64,000 nt of DNA, from assembly GCA_947497985.1 (NCBI GenBank), contig CANMIX010000001.1, positions 248,001 to 312,000 on the forward strand. The letters are read 5' to 3'. The notes below the pieces were generated by a model. It saw nothing but the letters and a program-made list of their open reading frames with translations. It did no database searches and was not told the DNA's origin. Position 1 is the first letter of the stretch. Each line of letters opens with the position of its first letter. Of this stretch, positions 54,262-64,000 are shown piece by piece. A program made the translations under genes and the position numbers. This DNA is from an uncultured Paracoccaceae bacterium (GTDB lineage: Bacteria > Pseudomonadota > Alphaproteobacteria > Rhodobacterales > Rhodobacteraceae).

Positions 54262-55197
54262 TTAATTCGCGGCGATTGTCAGGTTTTCGACCAGATTATT
54301 CAACACCAGAAAGTCCCCAATGGCGTCACATGTAGGCATGTTAAGCACAAGATCGCGACCACGCAGCGCCCCATGCCGCAAATCGAGCGTTTGAGCCTCT
54401 ACTGTTTGGCTGCAATTGAGCTCAGAGACCTCCGCCTCTACAGTGAGCTCAACGCGTCCGTTCACATCACCTGCATCTCGTGGAAAGCTGTAAACCTCCG
54501 CCAAGAGCGGTGAAATCGCATCAGCATCCCCTAGGCGATACACAGTCCCAACGCCACCGTCGGCTGCACCGGTCCAGACATGCCCCTCTTCACCATAGTT
54601 CGCGCCGAATTCACGCGCGTGAAGTTCAAATCCACCTTGCCCACTCCACTGCAGAACCACTCGGTCAAAATTGGCCACTTCAGGCACGGTCAGTGAAACG
54701 GTATTGTGGTAACCGCTTTCTGTTTCGGCGATGAACACGCTGTTTTCGTTCAACGCGGGCAACAGAACCTCCGCCTGCCCTGCGCCATCGACATTAGTCG
54801 CAAAAAGCATGCCATTATGGTGGATCGTCACGACCGTATAAGGTGTACATGCCGTCTCGACGGACAGATTAACCATCGCATCAGAAAGCAAAACAGCGTC
54901 AAGAGCTAGCCCACATTCCGAAACCGGAGACCGGTCAAAATTCGCCGCGGTGGGCGTGGTTTGATGTGCAGCGGTCAGCGTTATGTTTTCCAACACCAAG
55001 GGAACGTCGGGATCCTCGGGCAAAACCGCCGTTTGGGAAATTTGAGATTCAGGTACAGTTGTCGCAACAGAATGCGCGGGACCTGAAACCAGGTTTTTTG
55101 GGACGTTGGACAAAAGTTGGGGCTGCATCGCCAAGCCGATTGCAATGGCGCCGCAAAAGGTCGCCCCTGTGAGCATTAAAACACGCGGATTTACCAT
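54262..55197 (-). CDS. Membrane-anchored secreted protein of unknown function
   Basis: A 311-residue protein I do not recognise. From ATG 55197 (GGGAGG upstream) it has an N-terminal anchor or signal (about 7-25), then a periplasmic region of beta-type sequence with scattered Cys that could form disulfides (SECGLAL, ETACTPY, ELNCSQ, MPTCDAIG). No known motif is visible. It lies 23 bp before the PstS/OmpA fusion gene, so the two may form one envelope function. An ATG at 55272 is also in frame but lacks a ribosome site. Confidence 0.7.
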   Translation of the reverse strand: MVNPRVLMLTGATFCGAIAIGLAMQPQLLSNVPKNLVSGPAHSVATTVPESQISQTAVLPEDPDVPLVLENITLTAAHQTTPTAANFDRSPVSECGLALDAVLLSDAMVNLSVETACTPYTVVTIHHNGMLFATNVDGAGQAEVLLPALNENSVFIAETESGYHNTVSLTVPEVANFDRVVLQWSGQGGFELHAREFGANYGEEGHVWTGAADGGVGTVYRLGDADAISPLLAEVYSFPRDAGDVNGRVELTVEAEVSELNCSQTVEAQTLDLRHGALRGRDLVLNMPTCDAIGDFLVLNNLVENLTIAAN

Positions 55198-55236
55198 TCT
55201 GGCCTCCCGGACTCTTAAGATTAAGGAAGCATGACT

Positions 55237-55266
55237 AAAAAAGGTGGCCAACTCGTGACCACCTTT
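55237..55266 (-). terminator. Rho-independent terminator of secA
   Basis: On the minus strand, an 8-bp stem (AAAGGTGG / CCACCTTT) with an 11-base loop ends in a T-run. It starts about 40 bp after the secA stop. Confidence 0.85.
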
Positions 55267-55305
55267 CGGCAAAATAATGCGATTTTTAGACGAATGTTGC
55301 CGTTT

Positions 55306-57996
55306 TTAGGTCAATCGCCCGTGGCAATGTTTGAACTTTTTGCCCGATCCACAGGGACATTTATCGTTGCGCGAAGGGTTTCCCCAAGTGGAGGGATCGT
55401 CTTCGACAAAGCCTTCCAAAGGCTCTTCCACCAGCTCAACCGGCTCTGCTGCTTGTGGCTGCAGTGCCGCCTGACGCGCCGCCATTTCCATCAACATCTG
55501 GCGCTGTTCGTCCTCAGAAATTGGACGCACATGGCTGATCTGTTTGGTGACGTCCTCGCGCAAGCTGTCCAACATGTTTTCAAACAGCTGGAAGCTCTCG
55601 TTTTTGTATTCGTTCAATGGGTCACGTTGCGCATAGCCACGGAACCCAACAACTGAGCGCAAATGTTCCAGCGTCAGAAGATGTTCGCGCCATTTCGCAT
55701 CAATGGTTTGCAACAACACCTGCTTTTCGATGTTGCGCATGCCTTCATCGCCAAAGGCCTCGATTTTTTCGGCCATTTTGGCCTCGGAAGCTTCCAAGAG
55801 GCGTTCGCGGATCTGTTCGTCATCCACCCCTTCTTCGGCGGCCCAATCAGCGACAGGCACCTCAAGTCCAAGGTTCTCTTTCACCGCGTTTTGCAGGCCT
55901 TCAGTGTCCCATTGGTCCGCGTAGGTCTTGGGCGGCATGTAGGTGTCCAGAAGGTCGTCCACAACCTCGTCGCGCATATCGTTCACGACATCCGACAGGT
56001 TTTCCGCCGCCATGATTTCGCGGCGTTGGTTAAAGATAACCTTCCGCTGGTCGTTCATCACATCGTCGAACTTGAGAACGTTCTTACGCATGTCAAAGTT
56101 ACGGCCTTCAACTTTGGCCTGTGCACGTTCCAGCGACTTGTTGACCCAAGGGTGAACAATCGCTTCGCCCTCTTTCATACCAAGCGTCGACAGCATTTTG
56201 TCCAAGCGTTCAGAGCCAAAGATCCGCATCAGATCGTCTTCGAGGCTGAGGTAAAAACGGGTAAGCCCCGGATCACCCTGGCGGCCCGAACGGCCCCGCA
56301 GCTGGTTATCGATACGTCGGCTTTCGTGGCGCTCTGATGCCAGAACACACAAACCGCCCGCTTCAAGAACCTTGGTCTTTTCCTCGGCGTGCTTGGCTTC
56401 CTCGGACGCGCGCAGCTCGGCAGGATCTGCATCCGGGTTGGCTTCCAGCGCTTCCATAACCTTAATCTCGACGTTACCGCCCAGCTGAATGTCAGTCCCA
56501 CGGCCAGCCATATTGGTCGCAATGGTCACGGCGCCCAGACGGCCAGCATCACCAACAATCTGCGCTTCCTGCTCGTGGTGGCGGGCGTTCAGAACGTTAT
56601 GTTCGATGCCTTCCTTCTCGAGCATATGGCTCAGCAATTCGGATTTCTCGATCGATGTGGTGCCCAACAGTACCGGCTGACCTTTTTCATGCGCCTCTTT
56701 GGCGTCATCGATCATGGCCTGATATTTCTCTACCCCGGTACGATAGACTTGGTCATCTTCGTCTTTCCGAGCGATGGGTTTGTTGGTTGGAACCTCAACC
56801 ACGCCAAGACCATAGATCTCCATAAACTCGTCCGCTTCGGTCATCGCGGTCCCGGTCATACCGGACAGCGTGTCATAAAGGCGAAAATAGTTCTGGAAGG
56901 TGACAGAGGCCAGCGTGGTGTTCTCAGGCTGGATTGTCGCAGCTTCCTTGGCTTCCAATGCCTGATGCAGACCTTCGGACAGACGACGACCCGGCATCAT
57001 ACGACCGGTAAATTCGTCAATCAGGATCACTTCGCCATCGCGAACGATGTATTCTTTGTCCCGTTGGAACAGCTTATGCGCCCGCAAAGCCTGGTTCACG
57101 TGGTGAACAATCGAAGTGCTCTCTGGATCGTAAAGCGAGGCGTCAGCCTCCAACAATCCGCGTTGCTGCAGGATTTGCTCCAGCGCTTCATTGCCCTCTT
57201 CGGTGAAGGTCACACCGCGGGTCTTCTCGTCGATCTCAAAATGATCCTCATTCAGCTCGGGGATCAGCTGGTCGATTGCTGTATAAAGTTCCGAGCGATC
57301 CTCGGCAGGACCCGAGATAATGAGCGGTGTCCGCGCTTCGTCGATCAGGATCGAGTCGACCTCGTCCACAATCGCAAAGTTGTGGAACTTCTGGAAAACC
57401 TGATCGAGGCTCGGTTTCATGTTATCGCGCAGATAATCAAAACCCAGCTCGTTGTTGGTGGCGTATGTCACGTCCGAGGCATAGGCTGCCTGTTTCTCTG
57501 GATCGGGCTGTCCCGACCAGATCACGCCAGTGGTCATGCCAAGCGCGGCAAAGACCTTGCCCATCCACTCGCTGTCACGTTTGGCCAGATATTCGTTCAC
57601 GGTCACAACGTGAACGCCTTTGCCGGTCAGCGCGTTCAAATATGCCGGGAAGGTCGCAACGAGGGTTTTACCCTCACCGGTTTTCATTTCCGAGATATTG
57701 CCTTGGTGCAGGAAGACACCGCCCATCAGCTGCGTATCAAAGGCACGCAAGCCCAATGCACGTCTTGCCCCCTCACGCACGTTGGCGAAGGCTTCTGGCA
57801 AAATACTATCAAGGCTTTCGCCATCAAGCGCGCGTTTGCGCAGCTCGTCTGTCTTTTCAATCAGGCCTTGGTCGCTGAGCTTCTCAAACTCGGGTTCCAG
57901 CGCATTGATCTTGGCAATCAGCGGCCGCGTCGCCTTGACTTTCCGATCGTTCGGCGTGCCGAAGACCTTTTTGGCGAGAGTTCCGATACCCAGCAT
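55306..57996 (-). CDS. secA: Preprotein translocase ATPase SecA
   Basis: Motor that pushes proteins through SecYEG. From ATG 57996 (GGAG 6 bases upstream) it has 896 residues. Visible blocks: [20 protein letters not shown] (Walker A), [19 protein letters not shown] (DEAD box), the preprotein-binding region, [10 protein letters not shown] and the C-terminal zinc site [14 protein letters not shown]. The frame is open to 58056, which would add 20 unsupported residues. Single-gene unit, divergent from the parvulin gene. Confidence 0.97.
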   Translation of the reverse strand: MLGIGTLAKKVFGTPNDRKVKATRPLIAKINALEPEFEKLSDQGLIEKTDELRKRALDGESLDSILPEAFANVREGARRALGLRAFDTQLMGGVFLHQGNISEMKTGEGKTLVATFPAYLNALTGKGVHVVTVNEYLAKRDSEWMGKVFAALGMTTGVIWSGQPDPEKQAAYASDVTYATNNELGFDYLRDNMKPSLDQVFQKFHNFAIVDEVDSILIDEARTPLIISGPAEDRSELYTAIDQLIPELNEDHFEIDEKTRGVTFTEEGNEALEQILQQRGLLEADASLYDPESTSIVHHVNQALRAHKLFQRDKEYIVRDGEVILIDEFTGRMMPGRRLSEGLHQALEAKEAATIQPENTTLASVTFQNYFRLYDTLSGMTGTAMTEADEFMEIYGLGVVEVPTNKPIARKDEDDQVYRTGVEKYQAMIDDAKEAHEKGQPVLLGTTSIEKSELLSHMLEKEGIEHNVLNARHHEQEAQIVGDAGRLGAVTIATNMAGRGTDIQLGGNVEIKVMEALEANPDADPAELRASEEAKHAEEKTKVLEAGGLCVLASERHESRRIDNQLRGRSGRQGDPGLTRFYLSLEDDLMRIFGSERLDKMLSTLGMKEGEAIVHPWVNKSLERAQAKVEGRNFDMRKNVLKFDDVMNDQRKVIFNQRREIMAAENLSDVVNDMRDEVVDDLLDTYMPPKTYADQWDTEGLQNAVKENLGLEVPVADWAAEEGVDDEQIRERLLEASEAKMAEKIEAFGDEGMRNIEKQVLLQTIDAKWREHLLTLEHLRSVVGFRGYAQRDPLNEYKNESFQLFENMLDSLREDVTKQISHVRPISEDEQRQMLMEMAARQAALQPQAAEPVELVEEPLEGFVEDDPSTWGNPSRNDKCPCGSGKKFKHCHGRLT

Positions 57997-58173
57997 GTGT
58001 TCTCCAACGTGTCTGTCATTGGTCGTGTGAAAGCCGGACTTGCCCGCCCTGCTCACAACCCATAGATAAAGGTGGATTAGACGGTCCTGCCATCGGCCCT
58101 ATGGCGATGTAAGGGTCAGGTATTTGAGTGTCAACGCCACGGCCCGTGGTCCGAACAGAATAGGAAGATTTCC

Positions 58174-59025
58174 ATGCGTAAAGGTCTCACTTTTCTGCCA
58201 GCTTTCGCTCTGGCAGCCGCATTAGCATTGCCGGGCGTTGCGACAGCTGCACCACACGCTAATTCGGTGGTTGCATCGGTAAACGGCGAAGACATCACCG
58301 TTGGCCACATGGTCATTGCCCACGAAGCACTGCCGGAACAGTACAAACAACTGCCTGCGGACGTGCTGTACAAGGCGATTCTGGATCAATTGATCCAACA
58401 AACAGTGCTAAAACAACAGCTGCATGATGAAGTCCCAACCCGTGTCCAGCTGACGATCGACAACGAGCTGCGCACGCTTATGGCGCAAGAAGTTGTGGAG
58501 TACGTTATGGAGCAAGCTGCGACCGAAGAAAAAATTCGCGCGGCCTATGATGACACCTATTCTACAGGCGATGGCGGGGACGAGTTCAACGCCTCTCACA
58601 TTCTCGTGGAAACCGAAGCCGAAGCGCTGGAAATCAAAAGCGAGCTCGATGCAGGCGCGGATTTCGCAACACTCGCCAAGGCTCGTTCCACGGGCCCATC
58701 CGGTCCCAACGGCGGTCAATTGGGTTGGTTTGGTCTAGGTCAAATGGTGCCTGAGTTCGAAACGGCCGTTCTGACATTGAAAAATGGCGGTGTATCTGAG
58801 CCTGTTCAGACCCAATTTGGGTGGCACGTGATCCTTTTGACGGAGCGTCGCAAAGCTGAAGCGCCCGAATTCGAAGTGGTCCGCGAGCAGCTTGCCAATA
58901 CACTGCGCCAAATGGCCGTTGAAGCCCACGTCGACACCCTGACGACCCAGGCAGAAATCACCCGTCCTGAGATCGAGGACTTCACACCTGAAATCATCAA
59001 AGACCTTAGCCTGGTAGGAAACTAA
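58174..59025 (+). CDS. Parvulin-type peptidyl-prolyl isomerase
   Basis: A 283-residue exported foldase (PrsA/SurA type). Signal peptide 1-26 is followed by an N-terminal helical part (about 27-125), a parvulin domain (about 130-230; FNASHILVETEAEALEIKSEL, GPNGGQLGWFGLGQMVPEFE, VQTQFGWHVILLTER) and a C-terminal helix. It should help outer-membrane proteins fold. It faces secA across a shared promoter region. Confidence 0.9.
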   Translation: MRKGLTFLPAFALAAALALPGVATAAPHANSVVASVNGEDITVGHMVIAHEALPEQYKQLPADVLYKAILDQLIQQTVLKQQLHDEVPTRVQLTIDNELRTLMAQEVVEYVMEQAATEEKIRAAYDDTYSTGDGGDEFNASHILVETEAEALEIKSELDAGADFATLAKARSTGPSGPNGGQLGWFGLGQMVPEFETAVLTLKNGGVSEPVQTQFGWHVILLTERRKAEAPEFEVVREQLANTLRQMAVEAHVDTLTTQAEITRPEIEDFTPEIIKDLSLVGN

Positions 59026-59029
59026 AAGC

Positions 59030-60256
59030 ATGGCCGGTTCGCTTCCAGTGTCGCCATTGGCACCAGAAAAATTCCCTGACCTTCCCGTTATCGCAGGCGT
59101 AACCTTTGCAAGCGCGGCGGCCGGGGTGAAATACCAAGGGCGCGATGACGTGATGCTTGCTGTTTTGCAGCCAGGAAGCTCGGTCGCTGGGGTGTTCACC
59201 AAATCCAAGACCCGCGCCGCACCGGTTCTGGACTGTCAGGCCAAACTTGGCGGTTCCAGTTCGGATGGCGCCGCCGTTCTAGTTAATTCGGGAAATGCGA
59301 ATGCCTTTACCGGCCAATTCGGCCAGGCCTCCGTCAAGGAGATTACCTCCGCCGTTTCCGAGATCCTTGGCGTTCCCGAAGCACGCGTTTTCACAGCTTC
59401 GACCGGTGTGATCGGCGAACCTCTGCCGCATGACCGGATCACGGCCAAGATAGAGGAACTGAGCGGCGCGTTATCAGGCGCGGGTATCGAAGCCGCCGCC
59501 AATGCAATCATGACGACCGACACTTTTGCCAAGGGTGCGGGCGCTCAAGTCGTGATTGACGGCAAAGAGATCCAGATCGCCGGCATCGCCAAAGGTTCCG
59601 GCATGATCGCGCCGGACATGGCGACAATGCTGGTCTACATCTTCACGGATGCCGCTTATGACCAATCCGCTCTGCAAGGATTGCTGTCAGGTCTGAACGA
59701 GACAAGCTTTAATGCAATCACAGTCGACAGCGATACCTCAACTTCGGACAGCTTGTTGCTTTGTGCGACAGGCGCGTCCGGCGTTGATGCGACTGGAAAC
59801 GCTGACTTTGCCGCCGCACTCAAAACGGTCATGCTTGACCTGGCCCATCAAGTTGTGCGCGATGGTGAGGGGGCAACAAAGTTCATAGAAATTCAAATTG
59901 CCGGTGCCGTTTCCGACAGTGAAGCCAAGACCCACGGATTGGCGATTGCAAATTCACCCTTGGTGAAGACCGCGATTGCCGGCGAAGACCCCAATTGGGG
60001 ACGTGTTGTCATGGCAATTGGCAAGTCCGGAGCCGAAGCTGACCGCGATCTGTTGTCGATTTCTTTCGGAGGCGTTTTAGTCGCGGAAAAAGGCTGGGTC
60101 TCCGAGGGCTATCGCGAGGAACTCGGGGCGGCTGAAATGAAAAAACAAGAGATCGTACTGAGCGTTAATCTGGGCCTTGGCTCTGGCGCTGCCACCGTTT
60201 GGACCTGCGATTTGACGCATCAATACATTTCAATCAACGCGGACTACAGATCATGA
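59030..60256 (+). CDS. argJ: Bifunctional glutamate N-acetyltransferase ArgJ
   Basis: Ornithine acetyltransferase of the cyclic arginine pathway; it moves acetyl from N-acetylornithine to glutamate. The 408-residue precursor has the oxyanion motif KGSGMI at 188-193 and the self-cleavage site before Thr199 (DMATMLVYIF), which becomes the nucleophile. It starts 4 bp after the parvulin gene and overlaps mutT by 4 bases. Confidence 0.96.
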   Translation: MAGSLPVSPLAPEKFPDLPVIAGVTFASAAAGVKYQGRDDVMLAVLQPGSSVAGVFTKSKTRAAPVLDCQAKLGGSSSDGAAVLVNSGNANAFTGQFGQASVKEITSAVSEILGVPEARVFTASTGVIGEPLPHDRITAKIEELSGALSGAGIEAAANAIMTTDTFAKGAGAQVVIDGKEIQIAGIAKGSGMIAPDMATMLVYIFTDAAYDQSALQGLLSGLNETSFNAITVDSDTSTSDSLLLCATGASGVDATGNADFAAALKTVMLDLAHQVVRDGEGATKFIEIQIAGAVSDSEAKTHGLAIANSPLVKTAIAGEDPNWGRVVMAIGKSGAEADRDLLSISFGGVLVAEKGWVSEGYREELGAAEMKKQEIVLSVNLGLGSGAATVWTCDLTHQYISINADYRS

Positions 60257-60651
60257 AGACAGTCCTTGTTTCGGCGGTTGCCTTGATTGACCCGGACGGG
60301 CGTATCCTTTTGGCGCAACGTCCCGAGGGGAAGTCGATGGCTGGTATGTGGGAGTTTCCCGGTGGCAAAATCGAACCCGGCGAAACGCCCGAGGCAGCAT
60401 TGGTGCGGGAGTTGCAGGAAGAGCTTGGGATCAACACTTGGAAATCCTGCCTCGCTCCCCTGACTTTTGCCAGCCACAGCTATGATGACTTTCACCTGTT
60501 GATGCCGCTGTTTGCCTGCCGAAAATGGGACGGCATTCCGCAAGGTAAAGAAGGTCAAACGCTCAAGTGGGTGATTCCCCAGGACCTGCGAAACTACGAC
60601 ATGCCACCGGCGGATATTCCGCTGATTCCTATACTTCGGGATTGGCTATAG
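60253..60651 (+). CDS. mutT: 8-oxo-dGTP diphosphatase MutT
   Basis: Nudix hydrolase that clears oxidised guanine nucleotides. Of 132 residues, the Nudix box is GKIEPGETPEAALVRELQEELGI. ATG 60253 overlaps the argJ stop (ATGA); the frame is open from 60199 but that start lies inside argJ. An argJ-mutT pair is common in Rhodobacteraceae. Confidence 0.92.
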   Translation: MKTVLVSAVALIDPDGRILLAQRPEGKSMAGMWEFPGGKIEPGETPEAALVRELQEELGINTWKSCLAPLTFASHSYDDFHLLMPLFACRKWDGIPQGKEGQTLKWVIPQDLRNYDMPPADIPLIPILRDWL

Positions 60652-60819
60652 GTTTTTGTTTCGAGATTCTGGAAAAGAGTAGGTTTTTAAAGTGACTTTT
60701 TCTTGATCAGAAACAACTTTGACTAGCTTAGTTTGTGAACTTTTTGTTAAGATCTATACCAAAGGATGACACTGCAATGTCATGCTTCTCGATTTTGGAT
60801 CTTAACGGGAGGGCGTTTC

Positions 60820-60942
60820 ATGATCCGGACTATCACTATGGGTACTTATGTCTCTGTTCAGGGTGTATTTTTGCACTCTCTGCCTAACGGAAAAATTGCT
60901 GTAAAAGTGGGCAAGAAGGTTTACGAAGGCAAGCCAGTTTAA
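60820..60942 (+). CDS. Conserved-looking 40-residue microprotein
   Basis: A short gene preceded by an excellent ribosome site (GGGAGGG at 60807-60813, 6 bases before ATG) and followed by a clear terminator. It encodes 40 residues, basic and beta-prone, with the core YVSVQGVFLHSLPNGKIAVK and a C-terminus ending EGKPV. The upstream 170 bp is AT-rich and non-coding. I recall similar short proteins in Rhodobacterales genomes but know no function for them. The gene signals are strong for such a small frame. Confidence 0.75.
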   Translation: MIRTITMGTYVSVQGVFLHSLPNGKIAVKVGKKVYEGKPV

Positions 60943-60975
60943 CTGGCGATACGAACTACCACTCACACGGAATAC

Positions 60976-61007
60976 AGAAGGCGGCCATTGGTCGCCTTCT
61001 TTTTTTG
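60976..61007 (+). terminator. Rho-independent terminator of the microprotein gene
   Basis: An 11-bp stem (AGAAGGCGGCC with GGTCGCCTTCT, one G-T pair) followed by a T-run, 33 bp after the microprotein stop. Confidence 0.88.
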
Positions 61008-61041
61008 CCCATTTTGTTGTCGCAACCACGAGTATACCGAC

Positions 61042-61068
61042 AAAAAAACCCGGCCACTGGCCGGGTTT
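61042..61068 (-). terminator. Rho-independent terminator of infB
   Basis: A 10-bp perfect stem (AAACCCGGCC / GGCCGGGTTT) with a 3-base loop. On the minus strand it ends in seven T residues, 23 bp after the infB stop. It closes the ylxR-infB transcript. Confidence 0.9.
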
Positions 61069-61091
61069 CAATTTCACATTCGCAACAGCGA

Positions 61092-63587
61092 TTAGTCGAG
61101 CGTACGTGTAACTTCTTCTCGCTCGAAGATCTCAATTACGTCATTGGCGCGGATGTCATCATAGTTCTCAAACGCCATACCGCATTCCTGACCAGACTGA
61201 ACCTCGGCAACTTCGTCTTTGAAACGCTTCAGCGTTTTCAGCGTGCCTTCGTGGATCACAACATTGTCGCGCAGCAGACGTACACCGGCGGAGCGGCGCG
61301 CCACACCTTCGGTAACCAGACAGCCCGCAACCTTACCAACGTTGGACACCTTAAAGACATCCTTGATGGTCGCATAACCAATGAAGTTCTCTTTGATTTC
61401 TGCAGACAACAGACCAGAGGCCGCCGCTTTTACATCATCAACGAGGTCATAGATCACCGAGTAATAGCGGATCTCGACGCCTTTTTGGTTCGCAGTATTC
61501 CGGGCAGAGGTATTGGCACGGACGTTAAAACCCATAACCGGTGCACCGGATGCTTCAGCAAGACCAATGTCGGTTTCCGTGATCGCGCCCACACCGGAGT
61601 GCAGAACACGTACGCGGACTTCATCGTTGCCGATTTTTTCCATCGCCTGAACGATTGCCTCAGCAGAACCTTGAACGTCGGCTTTCACCAGGATCGGAAG
61701 CTCAGAGACGTTTTCGTCATCTTTCGCCTTCTGCATCAGCTGTTCCAGCGTTGTCGCTGCGCCAGCTGCGGCACGTTTATCCTTGGCGGCGTTTGCGCGA
61801 TACTCAGCGATTTCGCGCGCCTGTGCTTCGGTCTCGGTCACGTTCAGAACGTCACCAGCTTCAGGCGTACCGTTCAGACCCAGAACCTCAACAGGAACAG
61901 ACGGTCCAGCTTCTTTGACACGTTCGCCTTTGTCGTTAATCAGCGCACGGACCTTACCGTATTGCTCACCTACAACAAAGATATCCCCTTGGCGCAGCGT
62001 ACCTTTTTGGACCAGAACGGTTGCAACAGGACCACGACCAACATCAAGCTGCGCTTCGATCACGGCACCTTGGGCAGCGCGATCGGGGTTGGCTTTCAGT
62101 TCCAGGATTTCGGACTGCAGCGCGATCGCTTCCAGCAGTTCATCCAAACCTTGGCCAGTGTGTGCGGAAACTTCGACGTCTTGCACTTCACCCGACATGG
62201 CTTCCACGATCACTTCGTGTTGCAGAAGCTCTGCGCGCACCTTGTTCGCATCAGCTGCCGGCTTGTCGATTTTGTTGATCGCAACAATCATCGGCACTTC
62301 GGCGGCCTTGGCGTGGGCAATCGCTTCAACGGTTTGCGGCATCACCGAATCGTCGGCGGCAACAACCAGAACCACGATGTCAGTGACTTGAGCACCACGA
62401 GACCGCATCGACGTAAAGGCCGCGTGACCCGGCGTATCAAGGAACGACAGCGTGGTGCCGCCTTCGGTTTTGACCTGATACGCGCCAATGTGCTGCGTAA
62501 TGCCGCCGGCTTCGCCGGAAACAACTTTGGCGTCACGGATTGCGTCCAGAAGCGAAGTTTTACCGTGGTCAACGTGGCCCATGATGGTGATCACAGGTGG
62601 ACGTGACTGCAGCGCGTCTTCGTTTTCTTCGATGTCCTGAATGACGTCTTCAACGTCAGCATCGGAAACGCGTACGACTTTGTGGCCGAATTCTTCGATG
62701 ATCAATTCAGCTGTGTCTGCGTCAATCGTTTGGTTTTGTGTGACCATCATACCCATGTTCATGAGCGACTTCACAACATCACCAACGCGTTCGGCCATAC
62801 GGTTCGCCAGCTCAGAGACGACAATCGCCTCGGGCAGCTGAACATCGCGGACGACCTTTTCGCGCTCAACCGTACCCATGGCTTTTTGACGGGCACGTTC
62901 TTGCTTACGACGCATGGAAGCCACGGAACGCTGACGCCCACCGGCACCGCCGGTCGCTTGGCTCAGTGTCAGCTTACCGGAACGGCGACCTTCGTCACGG
63001 TTCTTGTTGCGTCCACGTTCTTCGCGCTCGCGGTCAGATTTCCGCGGCGTCGCAGCACCGGCCGGCTTGGACGCAGGTCCAGGGCGGGCAGCTGCTGCTG
63101 CGGGTTCTGCTTTTTTCTTTTCGGCTGCTGCTGTCGCCTGGGCAGCGGCACGCTTTTGCGCCTCGGCTGCTTCGGCGCGCTTGCGCTCTTCGTCTTCGGC
63201 CTTTTGACGCGCACGTTCTTCAGCTTCACGCTGCTCGCGCTCTTTGGCTTCCTGTTCCGCACGGCGGCGCTCACGCTCTTCAGCGCGTGCTTTCTCCGCA
63301 GCGGCGCGTTCGGCAGCTTCTTCAACTTCGCGTGCTTTGGCAGCTTGCAGAGCTTTCAGACGGCGCGCCATTTCTGCATCAGAAATGCCTGCGGGGCGAC
63401 GCGATGCATCACCCGAGCCGCCGACTCCGCCACCTGACTTTCCGGCGCCCGGCTTGGGAACCACAACGCGCTTGCGTTTGGTTTCCACCACGACATTTTT
63501 GGTCCGCCCGTGGCTGAAACTCTGTTTCACGTTCCCAGGACGGGAACCACGCAAACCCAATGTCTTTTTGCCGTCATTATCGCTCAT
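61092..63587 (-). CDS. infB: Translation initiation factor IF-2
   Basis: GTPase that brings initiator tRNA to the 30S subunit. The 831 residues have a basic N-terminus, a long Ala/Glu/Arg-rich helical stretch (about 75-180), the GTPase domain ([12 protein letters not shown] near 340, [14 protein letters not shown]) and C-terminal beta barrels ending in [13 protein letters not shown]. The start lies 8 bp after the stop of the ylxR-like gene, so they are cotranscribed as in the nusA-ylxR-infB order. Confidence 0.97.
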   Translation of the reverse strand: MSDNDGKKTLGLRGSRPGNVKQSFSHGRTKNVVVETKRKRVVVPKPGAGKSGGGVGGSGDASRRPAGISDAEMARRLKALQAAKAREVEEAAERAAAEKARAEERERRRAEQEAKEREQREAEERARQKAEDEERKRAEAAEAQKRAAAQATAAAEKKKAEPAAAAARPGPASKPAGAATPRKSDREREERGRNKNRDEGRRSGKLTLSQATGGAGGRQRSVASMRRKQERARQKAMGTVEREKVVRDVQLPEAIVVSELANRMAERVGDVVKSLMNMGMMVTQNQTIDADTAELIIEEFGHKVVRVSDADVEDVIQDIEENEDALQSRPPVITIMGHVDHGKTSLLDAIRDAKVVSGEAGGITQHIGAYQVKTEGGTTLSFLDTPGHAAFTSMRSRGAQVTDIVVLVVAADDSVMPQTVEAIAHAKAAEVPMIVAINKIDKPAADANKVRAELLQHEVIVEAMSGEVQDVEVSAHTGQGLDELLEAIALQSEILELKANPDRAAQGAVIEAQLDVGRGPVATVLVQKGTLRQGDIFVVGEQYGKVRALINDKGERVKEAGPSVPVEVLGLNGTPEAGDVLNVTETEAQAREIAEYRANAAKDKRAAAGAATTLEQLMQKAKDDENVSELPILVKADVQGSAEAIVQAMEKIGNDEVRVRVLHSGVGAITETDIGLAEASGAPVMGFNVRANTSARNTANQKGVEIRYYSVIYDLVDDVKAAASGLLSAEIKENFIGYATIKDVFKVSNVGKVAGCLVTEGVARRSAGVRLLRDNVVIHEGTLKTLKRFKDEVAEVQSGQECGMAFENYDDIRANDVIEIFEREEVTRTLD

Positions 63588-63595
63588 AAAGCTCT

Positions 63596-64000
63596 TTATC
63601 CTTCCGTGCGGCCGTTGCCGCCCTTCAATTCGCGCAAACCTTGCAGTCGTTGCGCTTCCTCTACAACACGTTTGCTGAGTCCACCAGAGGCGAGGGCCGC
63701 ATGTATGACAGTTTCGCGTCCAAATGCCATCCCGAGCTCATTCGCAGTCATGCAACCGACGAATTTTCCCTTATAGGGTGTGCTCAGTTTGGACTTTCCG
63801 CGCGCGGACCCATCAGACGCTTGCAATAGGATCCTTGCTTCTTCTTTGATCAGCCAGTCTTTGACCTTTTCGTAACCCGCAATGGCTTGACCAGATTTAC
63901 GGGCAAGGCTGATCAGATCTACCAACCGTCGAGCGATCTGCGTTTCAACCTCAGCTACGAGGTCGCCGCGCATCTTTACCTGAGACTTGAAGCCACGTGC
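63596..64000 (-). CDS. YlxR/L7Ae-type RNA-binding protein, partial
   Basis: C-terminal 134 residues of a gene that continues beyond the right edge. The frame stays open to the window end ([13 protein letters not shown] context), so the ATG at 63973 is internal. The visible part fits an L7Ae/L30e-like fold ([40 protein letters not shown]). In alphaproteobacteria this domain follows a YlxR (DUF448) domain in one protein between nusA and infB; the YlxR part would lie off the window. Likely role in RNA binding linked to transcription and translation. Confidence 0.85.
   Translation of the reverse strand, partial: ARGFKSQVKMRGDLVAEVETQIARRLVDLISLARKSGQAIAGYEKVKDWLIKEEARILLQASDGSARGKSKLSTPYKGKFVGCMTANELGMAFGRETVIHAALASGGLSKRVVEEAQRLQGLRELKGGNGRTEG

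Noticed and set aside
56389-58065. Plus-strand open frame of 558 codons
   Set aside because: Antisense shadow of secA, with biased composition and no recognisable protein.
61042-61068. Possible REP-like element
   Set aside because: It has the right palindrome size, but it lies directly after infB with a T-run, so a plain terminator explains it.
61005-62606. Plus-strand open frame of 533 codons
   Set aside because: Antisense shadow of infB. It also runs through the infB terminator region.

Overview
The window is about 64 kb of chromosomal DNA from an alphaproteobacterium, most likely a marine Rhodobacteraceae (roseobacter group). The evidence is the flagellar gene order (fliL, a DUF6468-like gene, a motE-like gene and motA, then flhA-fliR-flhB, then flgB-flgC-fliE-fliQ-flgF-flgG-flgA-flgH), an NDUFA9-like reductase, a YlxR/L7Ae RNA-binding protein upstream of infB, long-form Hpf next to ptsN, and CtrA-like sites in several upstream regions. 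Apart from one tRNA, genes are protein-coding and dense. I see no insertion sequence, prophage or CRISPR array.

Layout. (1) 1-7400: glutamate synthase gltD-gltB (gltB runs off the left edge), uppP and an NDUFA9-like reductase. (2) 7599-7685: tRNA-Leu(CAG), then a gap of about 720 bp. (3) 8405-14264: a sensory block with a CheB-CheR-coiled coil-PAS hybrid, a soluble histidine kinase, a single-domain response regulator and a PAS-like protein with two CxxC pairs. (4) 14365-34185: a flagellar block in four transcription units: fliF-fliH-fliN-fliP (minus); fliL to motA and a large secreted protein, then a muramidase-like gene and flhA-fliR-flhB (plus); fliI (minus); flgB to a second fliL (plus). 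fliG, fliM, motB, hook, filament and flgI genes are not here. (5) 34591-38433: RNase D-like exonuclease, lptC-lptA-lptB, hpf and ptsN, with no rpoN between lptB and hpf. (6) 38443-47829: a surface-polysaccharide region. galU, galE, two tandem glycosyltransferases, a branching glycosyltransferase and a two-part sulfotransferase read as one minus-strand unit; cysQ and an export permease follow. (7) 47832-52684: alkB, dnaK-dnaJ and radC. (8) 52688-60942: a PstS-like/OmpA fusion, an anchored unknown protein, secA, a parvulin foldase, argJ-mutT and a 40-residue microprotein. (9) 61092-64000: infB and the end of the ylxR-like gene.

How the parts fit. The sensory block sits beside the flagellar block, and CtrA-like half-site pairs lie before the CheB-CheR gene, between fliF and fliL, and between fliI and flgB, so flagellar and sensory genes may share cell-cycle-linked control. 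The polysaccharide region supplies UDP-sugars (GalU, GalE), transfers and branches sugars, probably sulfates the product, and recycles the sulfotransfer by-product PAP through CysQ. Nothing here is certainly a new system. The least explained parts are the two-part sulfotransferase operon, the CheBR/kinase/zinc-PAS block, the unnamed flagellar-block proteins and the microprotein.
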